From CAZOKZ01 sp964580585 (GTDB lineage Bacteria; Sumerlaeota; Sumerlaeia; SLMS01; JAHLLQ01): DNA of 34,923 bases. Both the position numbers and the translations under genes were made by a program. The notes under the pieces were generated by a model, which saw nothing but the letters and a program-made list of their open reading frames with translations, did no database searches and was not told the DNA's origin. Below, piece after piece: positions 24,803 to 33,600 of this stretch. The stretch covers positions 1 through 34,923 of the forward strand of contig CAZOKZ010000047.1 in the NCBI GenBank assembly GCA_964580585.1. Reading direction: 5' to 3'. Each line of letters begins with the position of its first letter. Positions within the stretch are counted from its first letter, which is position 1.

Positions 24803-25882
24803 TCAAGCCCCCTCGTATGTTGACAGTTCACCGATGGGAGAAAAATCAAACGCCAGTTTCAAGACTCCCAAATCAAAATTCTGTCCCACGAATCGCGGTT
24901 TCTTACGATATTGCGCTCGAAACAACATTCCGTTGCCATCGACCGCCAACAGAACCCCGGACCGATGCGCTTCACGCGCCCGTGTGAGAAATGCCTGCGC
25001 CTCGATTCTCGTAACAGGCGCAAAAACCCAGTCCGTTTCCGTTCGCGCCGCGCCAAGCGATACCGAATGGCCGCCGCCTTCGAGATCGAAATCGACTCGC
25101 ATGTTTCGTTCGACAAATTCCTCCGTCCCCGTCGGACAAACGGTAAAGGCAAACGCGCCAGACAAACGATAAATACTCGCCCCCGAAGCAAAGTCGATTG
25201 AGGGCGGCCGACCAATCGTTACGCCACCGGCATCCATGGCTTCAATCGCACCAAGCGATTCACAAGCACTGCCATCAACAGCCTCAACAACCAGATAATC
25301 GCCTATTTCAAGCTCAATCGCGCTTTGGTCCAATGGAGCAAGCACCTCCGTCCCCACCTCCAACGGACTGGGCAATGCCTGCGAATACTCCGTCCCCGTT
25401 GCCAAAAGCGGGGGCGTCCCCCCCAGAGGGGGACGGTGTTCGATAAACGTTTCCTCCCACACGGCCGACGGATTCCCCGCACGCACCAATCGCCCCGATT
25501 TCGAGAGGAGCGGTGAAGACCCCGATGCCAGAACCATCCCGTTCAAACCCTCGCGTATTGCTTCGACGCTGGGATACAGACCGGTTGGGTTTTCCGGCTC
25601 CACACTGCCGCGACGACGACGGTCAGGCGAACGCAACTCGCCTTCCACGATGCGAATCGTCCAACTGAATTCCGCGCCGCCTTGTCCTTCACCCGCTTTC
25701 GATGCCTGACACGCCGCCAACCCCACCTGTACCTCGTGATGCAATGAAATATCGAATCGTCGCGCGTCTTCAGCCGCGCCGAGCGAACCCCGCACACGAT
25801 AATCCGGCAATAATTCCTCGATGCGGGCGATCAACGCATCTTCTCGGGCGTTTAGTGAACCAATTGTAGCCAGCATCATCAT
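24803..25882 (-). CDS. Mu gp37-like (DUF1834) protein with C-terminal extension
   Basis: About 359 residues. Three ATGs in a row (25882, 25879, 25876) follow AGGTGA; the middle one has the best spacing, so the start is uncertain by a few residues. The N-terminal 130 residues, with DALIARIEELLPDYRVRGSL and FDISLHHEVQVGLAA, then YPSVEAIREGLNGMVL, resemble Mu gp37/DUF1834 proteins, which act in the head-tail joining region. The remainder is a beta-rich domain with SAIELEIGDYLVVEAVDG and a terminal LGVLKLAFDFSPIGE; it is absent from Mu gp37, which is only about half this length. Three exact copies and further near copies of the repeated word fall here. It follows the gp36-like gene, the Mu order. 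Confidence 0.65.
   Translation of the reverse strand: MMMLATIGSLNAREDALIARIEELLPDYRVRGSLGAAEDARRFDISLHHEVQVGLAACQASKAGEGQGGAEFSWTIRIVEGELRSPDRRRRGSVEPENPTGLYPSVEAIREGLNGMVLASGSSPLLSKSGRLVRAGNPSAVWEETFIEHRPPLGGTPPLLATGTEYSQALPSPLEVGTEVLAPLDQSAIELEIGDYLVVEAVDGSACESLGAIEAMDAGGVTIGRPPSIDFASGASIYRLSGAFAFTVCPTGTEEFVERNMRVDFDLEGGGHSVSLGAARTETDWVFAPVTRIEAQAFLTRAREAHRSGVLLAVDGNGMLFRAQYRKKPRFVGQNFDLGVLKLAFDFSPIGELSTYEGA
25415..25435. repeat. Inverted repeat made of the repeated word
   Basis: CGTCCCCC (25415-25422) and GGGGGACG (25428-25435) form a perfect 8-bp inverted repeat with a 5-base loop, inside the gp37-like gene. Each arm is a partial copy of the GGGGACGGAG word, and two full copies lie within 70 bp upstream. 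Confidence 0.6.
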
Positions 25883-25905
25883 TTCACCTCTCATCGAAAT
25901 ACAGT

Positions 25906-26316
25906 TTAGTAGCGTTCCAGGTTGTCGTTGTGATGCTGCCGAGTCTCCACTTCACGATTCGTACGAATCGCTTCACCCGATCGCATCGCTCCATCGATAG
26001 ATCGGAAACCCGAGGAGACATCGGCCAGCAAACGACGCGCGCGTTCGGCTCGGTCGCTCCATGGACCCGGCATCGTTTCTCGCCGCCGTTCGTACAAACG
26101 CTCGATCGCCAATGTGCGAACAATATCGCGTAAAAGCGGGGGCAAATCTCCTGCTGGCAACGTCACCGTCCCCGCCACGACATCGCGCACTTGCTGCTTC
26201 GCGGCTTCGCCAGCCGCAGCGACCACGCCTGCATCCGCGACTCCGTCCCCATCGTCGTCTGCCAGCCCAACAAGCACATCGGGCGACAAAACCAACTCCA
26301 ATTCTTCGAGTGTCAT
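25906..26316 (-). CDS. Mu gp36-like protein (DUF1320)
   Basis: A 136-residue protein. I chose MTLEELELVL at 26316, after CGGTGAGCTC, rather than a longer reading that runs into the space after the capsid gene. It matches DUF1320 closely: SPDVLVGLADDDGDGVADAGVVAAAGEAA, then TLPAGDLPPLLRDIVRTLAIERLYERR and a final ARRLLADVSSG. These proteins are head-completion or connector parts in Mu-like phages. The gene lies between the major capsid gene and the gp37-like gene, as in Mu. One GGGGACGGAG copy encodes DDGDGVADAG, right in the conserved DUF1320 signature, and another lies in the 89-bp space upstream. Confidence 0.85.
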   Translation of the reverse strand: MTLEELELVLSPDVLVGLADDDGDGVADAGVVAAAGEAAKQQVRDVVAGTVTLPAGDLPPLLRDIVRTLAIERLYERRRETMPGPWSDRAERARRLLADVSSGFRSIDGAMRSGEAIRTNREVETRQHHNDNLERY

Positions 26317-26405
26317 GAGCTCACCGCCTTTTCCCTTTTCGAGTATTACCGGGTGCGGGCGGTTCTCCGTCCCCACACCCGGTCCTCACGGCCCACGAGA
26401 AGCAC

Positions 26406-27347
26406 TTAGCTGATTGCGTTCGTGATCAAGTAACCCGCCGACGGGGCGACAAGTTTCTGATCGTAGTATTTCTGCACGCGAATCATCGATGCTTTGCGGC
26501 GTTCTTCACGCCACGTTTGCACGCTCGTGCCACGCAGGCTGCCGGTTGCCTGGCCCCAAACAAACGTCAATGCAGGCGTCACGATTTTCAGTCCCGCGCG
26601 CGGCGGGACGTGCAGAAGCAGTGCGTCCTTGCCCCAAATGTTTTCGAGCACCGGCGACTGGCCCATCGCCGCAGTATTGCGCACCGCACGCGGCACGAGA
26701 ACGCGCTCAACATCGAAAAGTTGCGCGAGTTCCGTCGGGCCAAACACACCCATGCGCGAATAAGCCACGCGGTCGGTGATTTTCGGATTATTACGAACTT
26801 TCTGGTAAACCTCGAACGGCAAAACGAGGACGTTTGGAATCGTTTGCGTCGAGGCAGTGATCGCAGTACGCGCGGTTTCAATGTCATCGACCGGGTCGAT
26901 GGTGTCCTGGTCCCAGCGATTGCCCGCACTGGCGATATCGTGGCCGGGCATCAGCGAATCGTCGCGCAGCAACGTGGCCAGATTGATTTCCTGATTGAGC
27001 AATATCTTATCGGCCAGAAATTCCGTTCGCTCGATTTCCGGCTGCAACGGCGAGTCGGCGTTTTCACGCTCTTCATCGGGAATTACCGATTCAAGCGCGT
27101 GATCGTCGCAATAATATGAATCGCTCGACAGATCGAAATTCACTTCGTTGGCTTCGGCACCGGGCGAACGCTGGTCGTCGGTCGAACGCAAGCTTTCGCG
27201 GTCGGGATCGAAGACGAAGTACTTGTTACTTTGGCGCCGCACGAGAACCTCCGGCGCAATTTCCGACGCAATAAACGCCGAGTTTTTATACGCGACCGAC
27301 ACATTGGTCAAAGCCACGTCGTGATGAACTTGTGTCACGTCTGGCAT
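26406..27347 (-). CDS. Major capsid protein (HK97-fold predicted)
   Basis: A 313-residue protein with a strong GGGAGGATTCCC before the ATG at 27347. The N-terminal region DVALTNVSVAYKNSAFIASEI leads into RQSNKYFVFDPDRESLR, followed by an acidic loop and a long helix (ERTEFLADKILLNQEINLATLL). Then come NVLVLPFEVYQKVRNNPKITDRV and the C-terminal VWGQATGSLRGTSVQTWREE, all typical of tailed-phage major capsid proteins in Mu-like and related groups. It would form the icosahedral shell (or a shell-like particle). Its place after protease/scaffold and DUF2190-like genes supports the call. It has no exact copy of the repeated word in its coding sequence, although the spaces before and after it each hold one. 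Confidence 0.85.
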   Translation of the reverse strand: MPDVTQVHHDVALTNVSVAYKNSAFIASEIAPEVLVRRQSNKYFVFDPDRESLRSTDDQRSPGAEANEVNFDLSSDSYYCDDHALESVIPDEERENADSPLQPEIERTEFLADKILLNQEINLATLLRDDSLMPGHDIASAGNRWDQDTIDPVDDIETARTAITASTQTIPNVLVLPFEVYQKVRNNPKITDRVAYSRMGVFGPTELAQLFDVERVLVPRAVRNTAAMGQSPVLENIWGKDALLLHVPPRAGLKIVTPALTFVWGQATGSLRGTSVQTWREERRKASMIRVQKYYDQKLVAPSAGYLITNAIS

Positions 27348-27408
27348 GGGAATCCTCCCTCACAGAATAGTCGAATGGTTAATGCTGGGGACGGAGACGT
27401 CAGGAGCC

Positions 27409-28101
27409 TTACGGCGTCAAAAGAACGTCGATTGTTTCGCCCGCACCCGAAGCCGCTTGCTGGGCAATGCCGATGATGTTCGAGCTTTCCTCGCCACCCG
27501 ACATGATCAACGTCTGAGGCGCAGTCACCACACCCGTTCCGTCGCTTCCCGATGGCAGTGAAGCCGTCACGAATCGTGAAATCACCAGATCCGCATTTAT
27601 CAGATCGATGACTTCTTGAGCCGTGCTTTGAACAACTGCCGACCCATTTGTTTCCAGATAGATTTGAATACTCAAACCGGACATTTGCGCCGAAAGCGCT
27701 TGGCTTGGCCCCGGGTTGTTGAATTTAACTTGAAATGCGTTTCCCGCCAAACCGGGTTGCTTGATCGTCCAAAGAATCTTCTTGTTCGCTGTGCCCGTGT
27801 CACTCACCACACTTGCGAACCCACCGGGTTTAATCTTCCCTGTGTTGTCGGCCACGCAAACCAGGTCCCCCACATTCACCGCACCTGCTGTTTCGCAAAG
27901 CGCAATCCCCAGACGACGCACGGTAAGCGATTTGCCTTCACGCGTTTGGGCATGTGTCGAAACTCCCAATACGCCTCCCGCATTTTCCCCCGACGGATAC
28001 TGGCATCCGTCGGTTCGAGCACCAAACGTCACCACGCGGTAACGCTCGATCCCGTTGGTTTCTTCCACGCGATACGCGCGGTCGAGAACATAATTCGCCA
28101 T
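27409..28101 (-). CDS. DUF2190-like capsid accessory protein with inserted domain
   Basis: A 230-residue protein; the ATG at 28101 follows GGAGGGAAATC. The N-terminus ANYVLDRAYRVEETNGIERYR and the segments GVSTHAQTREGKSLTVRRLG and VNVGDLVCVADNTGKI match DUF2190-type small capsid proteins, which decorate or stabilise heads in many phages. From about residue 115 an extra segment, QPGLAGNAFQVKFNNPG through VIDLINAD, then LPSGSDGTGV, looks like the GN-x-x-x-V beta domain found as an insert in several virion proteins. The C-terminus has SNIIGIAQQAASGAGETIDV, the last part of the DUF2190 fold. The gene lies between the protease/scaffold and capsid genes, the expected place. Confidence 0.7.
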   Translation of the reverse strand: MANYVLDRAYRVEETNGIERYRVVTFGARTDGCQYPSGENAGGVLGVSTHAQTREGKSLTVRRLGIALCETAGAVNVGDLVCVADNTGKIKPGGFASVVSDTGTANKKILWTIKQPGLAGNAFQVKFNNPGPSQALSAQMSGLSIQIYLETNGSAVVQSTAQEVIDLINADLVISRFVTASLPSGSDGTGVVTAPQTLIMSGGEESSNIIGIAQQAASGAGETIDVLLTP

Positions 28102-28167
28102 GATTTCCCTCCAAAGTTTAGGATACAAAACCTTCGACGGTTTCCCGGATCTAAGCCATTTTTGGCG

Positions 28168-28986
28168 TTATCGGGCGGTTCTCAGCAATGCCTCGGCATA
28201 ACTGGCCGTGGGATGCTGGGCCATGAATGCAAGCGCGTCCTGGTGACGACGCACGGAATCGGGGGACGGAGTCCCGACGAATTCGTCCGCTTCGCCGTCG
28301 AACATCGGCGGGCGATGTGTCGCGCATTCGCCGAACGACACCGGCGATTCTTTCCGCATGAGCACGTCGAGCAATGCATCGAGCGCTTCTCCGTCCCCCA
28401 GTTCAGCAAACGCGCCCATCAACCCGCCGTCCTCCCATTTCGGGTCCCAGCGATTCGCACCAATCAAGCGCTCGCGTGCTCTTGCCGCCGCCGCACGGTC
28501 GGGTTTACGCGGCGCGAGTGTTTGCTCCGTCCCCTCCTCGTTTTCCGAAGCGAACTCTTCGGAAAAACGCCATGTTTTCTCCCCTTCTTCACTGAAAACC
28601 GGGTCAGCCAATCCCTTAACCACTGGCGTCCCCGCACCCAGAAACGACACGGCCTTCACATACGGACGTCCCGTTTCACGCAGTGATCGGTACAAGTCGA
28701 TGCTGCGCTTTTTGTATGCGCCCGATTGCAGCAGTTCAGCCAGCGTAGGACTGATTTTTTCAATCGTCGCAAACAACCGATCGCCCACACGCCGCAACGA
28801 ACTCACCCATCCCAAGGCCGCACCGCTTCGCTGGTGATCCAGCGTCACCGGTGCTTCGTGCACTTCCCGATCGTAATCGCGTGCCATCGTTTCAAGATCC
28901 GCTTCATTAAATTGTCCGCGCGGACCGTAGTCTCCCGCTTTGAACACTTCGATTTCCAACGTCTCAGGAATCGTGTTCCCTTTCAT
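28168..28986 (-). CDS. Mu I-like protease/scaffold protein
   Basis: A 272-residue protein. The ATG at 28986 follows a strong GGAGGTGGATTTC. The N-terminal half has TLEIEVFKAGDYGPRGQFNE, then YDREVHEAPVTLDHQRSGAA and LGWVSSLRRVGDRLFATIE, followed by KKRSIDLYRSLRETGRPYVK; this is the prohead protease part of Mu I-type proteins, with an invariant His in TLDHQ and a Ser in KRSIDLY as likely catalytic residues. The C-terminal half is charged and variable, as a scaffold region should be. It would build and then cut the internal scaffold during head assembly. Two sense copies and one antisense copy of the repeated word lie in the variable half (GTEQTL, GDGEAL, TPSPDS). Confidence 0.82.
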   Translation of the reverse strand: MKGNTIPETLEIEVFKAGDYGPRGQFNEADLETMARDYDREVHEAPVTLDHQRSGAALGWVSSLRRVGDRLFATIEKISPTLAELLQSGAYKKRSIDLYRSLRETGRPYVKAVSFLGAGTPVVKGLADPVFSEEGEKTWRFSEEFASENEEGTEQTLAPRKPDRAAAARARERLIGANRWDPKWEDGGLMGAFAELGDGEALDALLDVLMRKESPVSFGECATHRPPMFDGEADEFVGTPSPDSVRRHQDALAFMAQHPTASYAEALLRTAR

Positions 28987-29045
28987 GAAATCCACCTCCA
29001 ATAAAATTCGCCTGCCATAATACATCAAACTCGCCCAACGGTCGT

Positions 29046-30560
29046 TCACGGTTCATGCGGGTCCGATTCACCGAGCGCCTCGCTCGGGTCCTCTCGCGCT
29101 TCGCCTCCGGGCAACTCCTCTGTGCTGGCCGAAGCCACCGTTGGAACCGCGGCTCCGTTCGGCGACGAAACGCCCGTTGAAAAACCGCCAAACGGCACAT
29201 CGCCCCAGGCTACTGGCTCCAGGTGCAGACGTTGACGCACCTCGTTGATCGTCAACACCCCGTATCGCAGATGATACTGATACAAGTTGCTGTCGTCATA
29301 CGTCAGCGCACGTTCTCCGTCCCTCGGTTGCGGGCGGTTGTAGCGATTGTAGAAATGTGTGAGAGGAATCGGCACGCCAAGCGACACGAGTTCTCGATCG
29401 ATGCGCGCCTGAAGGTCCAAATCCGCAGGCGGTGTTGCATCGAATACCACGCGCGGGGACGGAGAAGCTTCTCCGAAGTTCAAATCGACCAGCCACCGAA
29501 CGAGCGATTCGTTCAGCACGCTTTCGAGCAACTTCGCATCCGCCTCGATGTAATCCTGGCGCACCGCGTTATGAATACTCCCCAACGCCAGGCTCCCGCT
29601 TCTCCGTCCCTCGCTCGACGTCAGCGTCGCCCCGAGAACGATCTTCGCCATCTCGTCGTTGCACCAATCCGCCATGGCGCGGAACGTGCCTCCGTCCCCG
29701 TTCTTCGTGCTATCGATCAGTTCGAGCGACACCGATTCCGGAATCACTACGCCCGCGTCCGTCTGCAAGGCTTCGAGCACCTCGAGAAGACGCTCGCGGT
29801 CCTCTTCGCTCGTTCCCGGACGATACTTCGCCACCGCCGTCGGCGCGCCGAACTTTTCGTTGTAAATCGCCCAGAATTTCAGGTTGTTTTTCTTGAACCA
29901 ATAATACCAATACGCCCGCTGGCACAAACCCCGCCCGAACGGATTGCGCGCGTCGCGCCCGAACGCCAACAACATGAACTTGCGAAGCGGCGGCGCCACC
30001 GGGCACGCTCCAGGCAGCACCTGCCGACCAAGCGATGGACGTCCACCGTCCCCCGCAACGTCTCCGTCCTCCGGCGCAAATGGCGGCGCCAGCAAATACA
30101 ACCGCCCGCGTTCGTCGAAGTAAAAATATTCCTGCGGATGAGCAATCCAATCGCTGACAATCAATCGCCCACGATCATCGTAGCGCCAGATCAACTCGAC
30201 CACCGCAAAGCCCTTCGCCAGGCCATCGAGCAGCGCCCGCAGCAACCCCTCGAAACGCGGGACCATCGCCAACGCCGTCTCGACAAACGCGTCGATCTTC
30301 TCCGTCCCCGTCTGCACCGTTTCGCGCGGCAGGCCCAAAATGCCATTCACGCGCGTTTGCACCACCGAATACAGGTGCCCGTCCTTTTCCTCCATCTCGG
30401 CGAACAGTTCATACACCGAACGCTGGTATCGCCCGCCCGACGCCTCGGTATCCAGCATCGCCTGCGCCGCGCGCGCCTCTGCCGTGCCCAACCCGGCCAG
30501 CGCCACTTCGCCCGTTTTCAAAATCGATCGCGTCAACACGCGGGAATTGCCGTTGAGCAT
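29046..30560 (-). CDS. Mu gp29-like portal protein (DUF935)
   Basis: A 504-residue protein; the ATG at 30560 follows GGGGGCGATTCCC. It matches DUF935 portal proteins: YELFAEMEEKDGHLYSVVQT, then VNGILGLPRETVQTG, LLDGLAKGFAVVELIWRYDD, and WAIYNEKFGAPTAVAKYRPG in the middle, followed by KIVLGATLTSSEGRRSGSLA. The dodecameric portal occupies one vertex of the head and is the DNA entry gate. Length is normal for the family. It is the first gene of the module, yet no terminase gene precedes it; 124 bp upstream ends an unrelated surface-protein gene. The C-terminal 50 residues are low in complexity (Ala, Glu, Ser, Pro). Three copies of the repeated word lie here. Confidence 0.88.
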   Translation of the reverse strand: MLNGNSRVLTRSILKTGEVALAGLGTAEARAAQAMLDTEASGGRYQRSVYELFAEMEEKDGHLYSVVQTRVNGILGLPRETVQTGTEKIDAFVETALAMVPRFEGLLRALLDGLAKGFAVVELIWRYDDRGRLIVSDWIAHPQEYFYFDERGRLYLLAPPFAPEDGDVAGDGGRPSLGRQVLPGACPVAPPLRKFMLLAFGRDARNPFGRGLCQRAYWYYWFKKNNLKFWAIYNEKFGAPTAVAKYRPGTSEEDRERLLEVLEALQTDAGVVIPESVSLELIDSTKNGDGGTFRAMADWCNDEMAKIVLGATLTSSEGRRSGSLALGSIHNAVRQDYIEADAKLLESVLNESLVRWLVDLNFGEASPSPRVVFDATPPADLDLQARIDRELVSLGVPIPLTHFYNRYNRPQPRDGERALTYDDSNLYQYHLRYGVLTINEVRQRLHLEPVAWGDVPFGGFSTGVSSPNGAAVPTVASASTEELPGGEAREDPSEALGESDPHEP

Positions 30561-30684
30561 GGGAATCGCCCCCAGAAGTGGGATCGTTGCGACTTACCGC
30601 GCCGCAACAACCCCACCTCAACACAAGCGATTCACGTTTTCAGGACACCGCGCGCATCCCGAACGCTTTGGACAAATGGAACGA

Positions 30685-33600
30685 TTACTCGAATTTGCCG
30701 ATAAACGACCGCCATGGCCCGTGTGGCGTGTTTCGGAACCCTGTCTGGCCGAAACGCACCGGCTCGGCAAACGACGACCCCGTTGAAAGCGCCACCCACG
30801 CCTCGCCAAATTCGGTGAGCTGCACCATGTCGTCCCTGCCGTCCAGATTCATATCCGCCGCATACACCGACCGCCCGTTGCCCGCGTTCGGATCGAAGAA
30901 AAACCCCAGCCATCCCCAACGTGCGTTGCCGCCGAATGCTCCACCATTCCCCTTCGCCACCCAAATATCGCCGTACTGCGTCGTGTTGGCGATATCATCG
31001 ACACCGTCCCCATTGAAATCGCCCACGATGGGCAGGCGCTTGGTGTTCAAGCCGAACTTGTATCCGAACGCGCTCTGAATCGGCACCGTGTGCAGCCGAT
31101 CCTCCATCCCGCGATAAACATTCATTTTACCGGAAAGCGATTCGACCGACAACAAATCATCGCGCCCATCGCCGTCGAAATCGCCGCGACCAATCCACGC
31201 GCCAAGACCCTCGTGATAAATGGGCTGGCCCACGAACATCAGGTCGAATTGCGAAAAACCGGTTCCCTGCTCGTTCCAGGAAATCAACGTGTTCCCCGTA
31301 CCGCTCAGTTGCACCAGGTCCGTCCACTGATCGCCGTTCACATCCATCGGCACCACAATCCATCCCGCCATCGGATCGTAGAGCATGCCATCGACCAACA
31401 AATTCGCCTGCTCGAAATCGTGGTGCTGGTTGTTGAGCATCCCCCAGACCTTGCCGTCGGCATCGATGGCAATCAAGTCGTCGTACTGGTCCGCGTTCAA
31501 ATCGGCGGCGAGCACGCCGCGCCCTTCCGCCGCGTTATCCGTGAACGGAATCGTCGTCCAGAACTCCGACGGCGTCATGTGGCCGTTGATTGCCTGCGCC
31601 CCCCAGACGTGGCCCGCGTCCGTCACGCACAACATCGTCGGCGGCACCGACCGCAGCCCGGCTTTCGCGAGTGTGCGGCTCAGGGTGCCTTCGATTTTAT
31701 TGCCCGCCAGATCGCGCAGCTCGGGCGAGACGGAAATTGTCACGTCTTCGCCGCCCGCCATGCTGCCGCTCGCCCACTCCAGCCGCACCGTCACGTCGTC
31801 CACCTTCTCGACCGAATCGGGATGCTCGGCCAACGTCCCCCGCCCCGGTCCGGAAATCGTGTAAGAAAGCGGATCGAGAGATTCGATGGAATTGAGTTGT
31901 TCGCTGAAAACAACGCGGATCTCGCGAGAATTCAGGATTTTCAAACTATTATAATTTGGATGGACTCCCCTTCCGATTCCTGCGAATGTAACTTTTCGAG
32001 GCTCAGCATAGGGCAGCCGATCATTATCGAATGCAAATTTGCTTACTTCGATGGTAATATCGCCCCCATCTTTCATTTCTCCAGTCCAGTAGAATACCGT
32101 TTTCCCATTATAAAAATTTCCGCTTGTTGAATTTGCATAAGCTCTCAACGTTCCAATACCATCTCCACTCAGTTTAAACCAATTGATATAAGCTAAATAG
32201 TTTGAATTGGATAGCCCTCCAGAAATTTGAAGCTCTAAACTATTGACTGAAAGTGCTTTAGCACCTGAGAATTTCAGCGTTCCAACTCCATATTCATACG
32301 CACCAATACTCCTCAACCCATTGGGATATATTCCGTTAATCGAAGCGCCGTAGTTGCTACTACTGCGCCCCTTTTTAAAAAGTCCTGAGTTGGGATCAAC
32401 AGTATAATCCAGTACCGAATATTCAATGGTATCATTATTTAATTCATACTTTCCAACCACCCAAATACTATTGGCCGCTATTTCAACAACAGGCAGAATT
32501 ATAGAATTCTCTTTATTTAAAAGTACTCCATCTAAGATGGATGATGGAAACGTTCCGCTGTTATCGACGAATTCCGTCCGATTTGAATTTGGGTCAAAAT
32601 GAGCTTCATCCCAATCGCCCACATACTGATTATTCAAATCGTGATTGTACCCTGGGGAGTGAGTAAAATTATTCCCATAAGTGTCGGAAATACCGGTAAA
32701 TCCGCTGACTGTACGTGCACCATAGTATTTCGAATACAAGTCGACTCCATTATTATTAAAGAGAGAATATGTTATATTCGCTGGTATATTCGAATACCTT
32801 TGCTCATAACTGACTGTCCCCCATCCGTACAAAGCGCTATTTGAGTGATTTGTAAATGCACATCCAGTAATCTTAGGGGAAGAGTTTCCATTTATTTTTG
32901 CATTATTTCCAATCATAAAAATCCCATCGCCAACGTTTGCTCTGTTGGAATCAAATGTACAGTATATAATATCAGGCGAACAATTCTTTAAGTAAATCCC
33001 ACCTCCTCCTTCAATCGCTGAATTATGCACAACCAACGAAGAAACTAATCCAAATAGCCCCCCATCCAGCGCATAAATCCCAGCACCAGATTGAGCATGA
33101 TTTCCCATAATCCGTGTACGATTGATGATTAATCGTCCGCCATCCATGTAGATTCCACCGCCCAACACTGCTTCATTATTAGTAATGATACAATCTTCCA
33201 TTGAACTCCAAACATTGTGAACGCCACCACCCAGTACTCCCTTATTTTGCGTGATAATACATTTAACAATACTACTAACATTACTCACCCCACCCGCCAG
33301 CGTCGTCGAATTCCCCCCCGTAATCGTGAATCCGGAAATATGGTTCCCTCCAAAAATAATCGACCCGCGACCTTCCGACGTGTCCGGCATGCCGCCGTCG
33401 ATCATCGTGAGTGACGGATCTTCTTCGCGGTTCTCGGCGTAAAGTTCATTCCCCTTGAACCCGCCGAGCAGCGTCCCCGTCAACCGGATGCCGTACTCGT
33501 CTTCGCCCCAGTTGATACGATAGTATCCCTGGCGCACCCAAACCTGGTCGCTGTATTTCGTGGCCAAATCCGTGGCCGCGCGGATGGTTTGTTTCGCGTT

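Larger units (their letters stand above)
19100..30309. repeat. GGGGACGGAG word, cluster 2 (21 copies)
   Basis: Exact 9-bp cores start at 19100, 19150, 19725, 21492, 22431, 23179, 23707, 24451, 24715, 25122, 25347, 25389, 26242, 26366, 27387, 28262, 28390, 28526, 29455, 29691 and 30301; all but the one at 19150 extend to the full 10-mer. Nineteen lie in coding sequence and two (26366, 27387) in short spaces on either side of the capsid gene. Most are on the sense strand of their gene. Count made by eye. Confidence 0.85.

Noticed and set aside
1354..30309. Explaining the GGGGACGGAG word as a conserved protein motif (GTE or GDG)
   Set aside because: The word occurs in two sense frames and on the antisense strand, in unrelated proteins and in two intergenic gaps, so selection at protein level cannot account for it.
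19914..30684. Possible phage attachment sites or Mu-type TG...CA ends flanking the phage-like block
   Set aside because: I find no direct repeat, tRNA gene or end-like sequence at either border that stands out from background.
29223..30704. Long plus-strand open frame (493 codons) opposite the portal gene
   Set aside because: It mirrors a clear DUF935 gene, is extremely Arg/His/Gln-rich and has no domain or ribosome-binding site; a GC-driven shadow.
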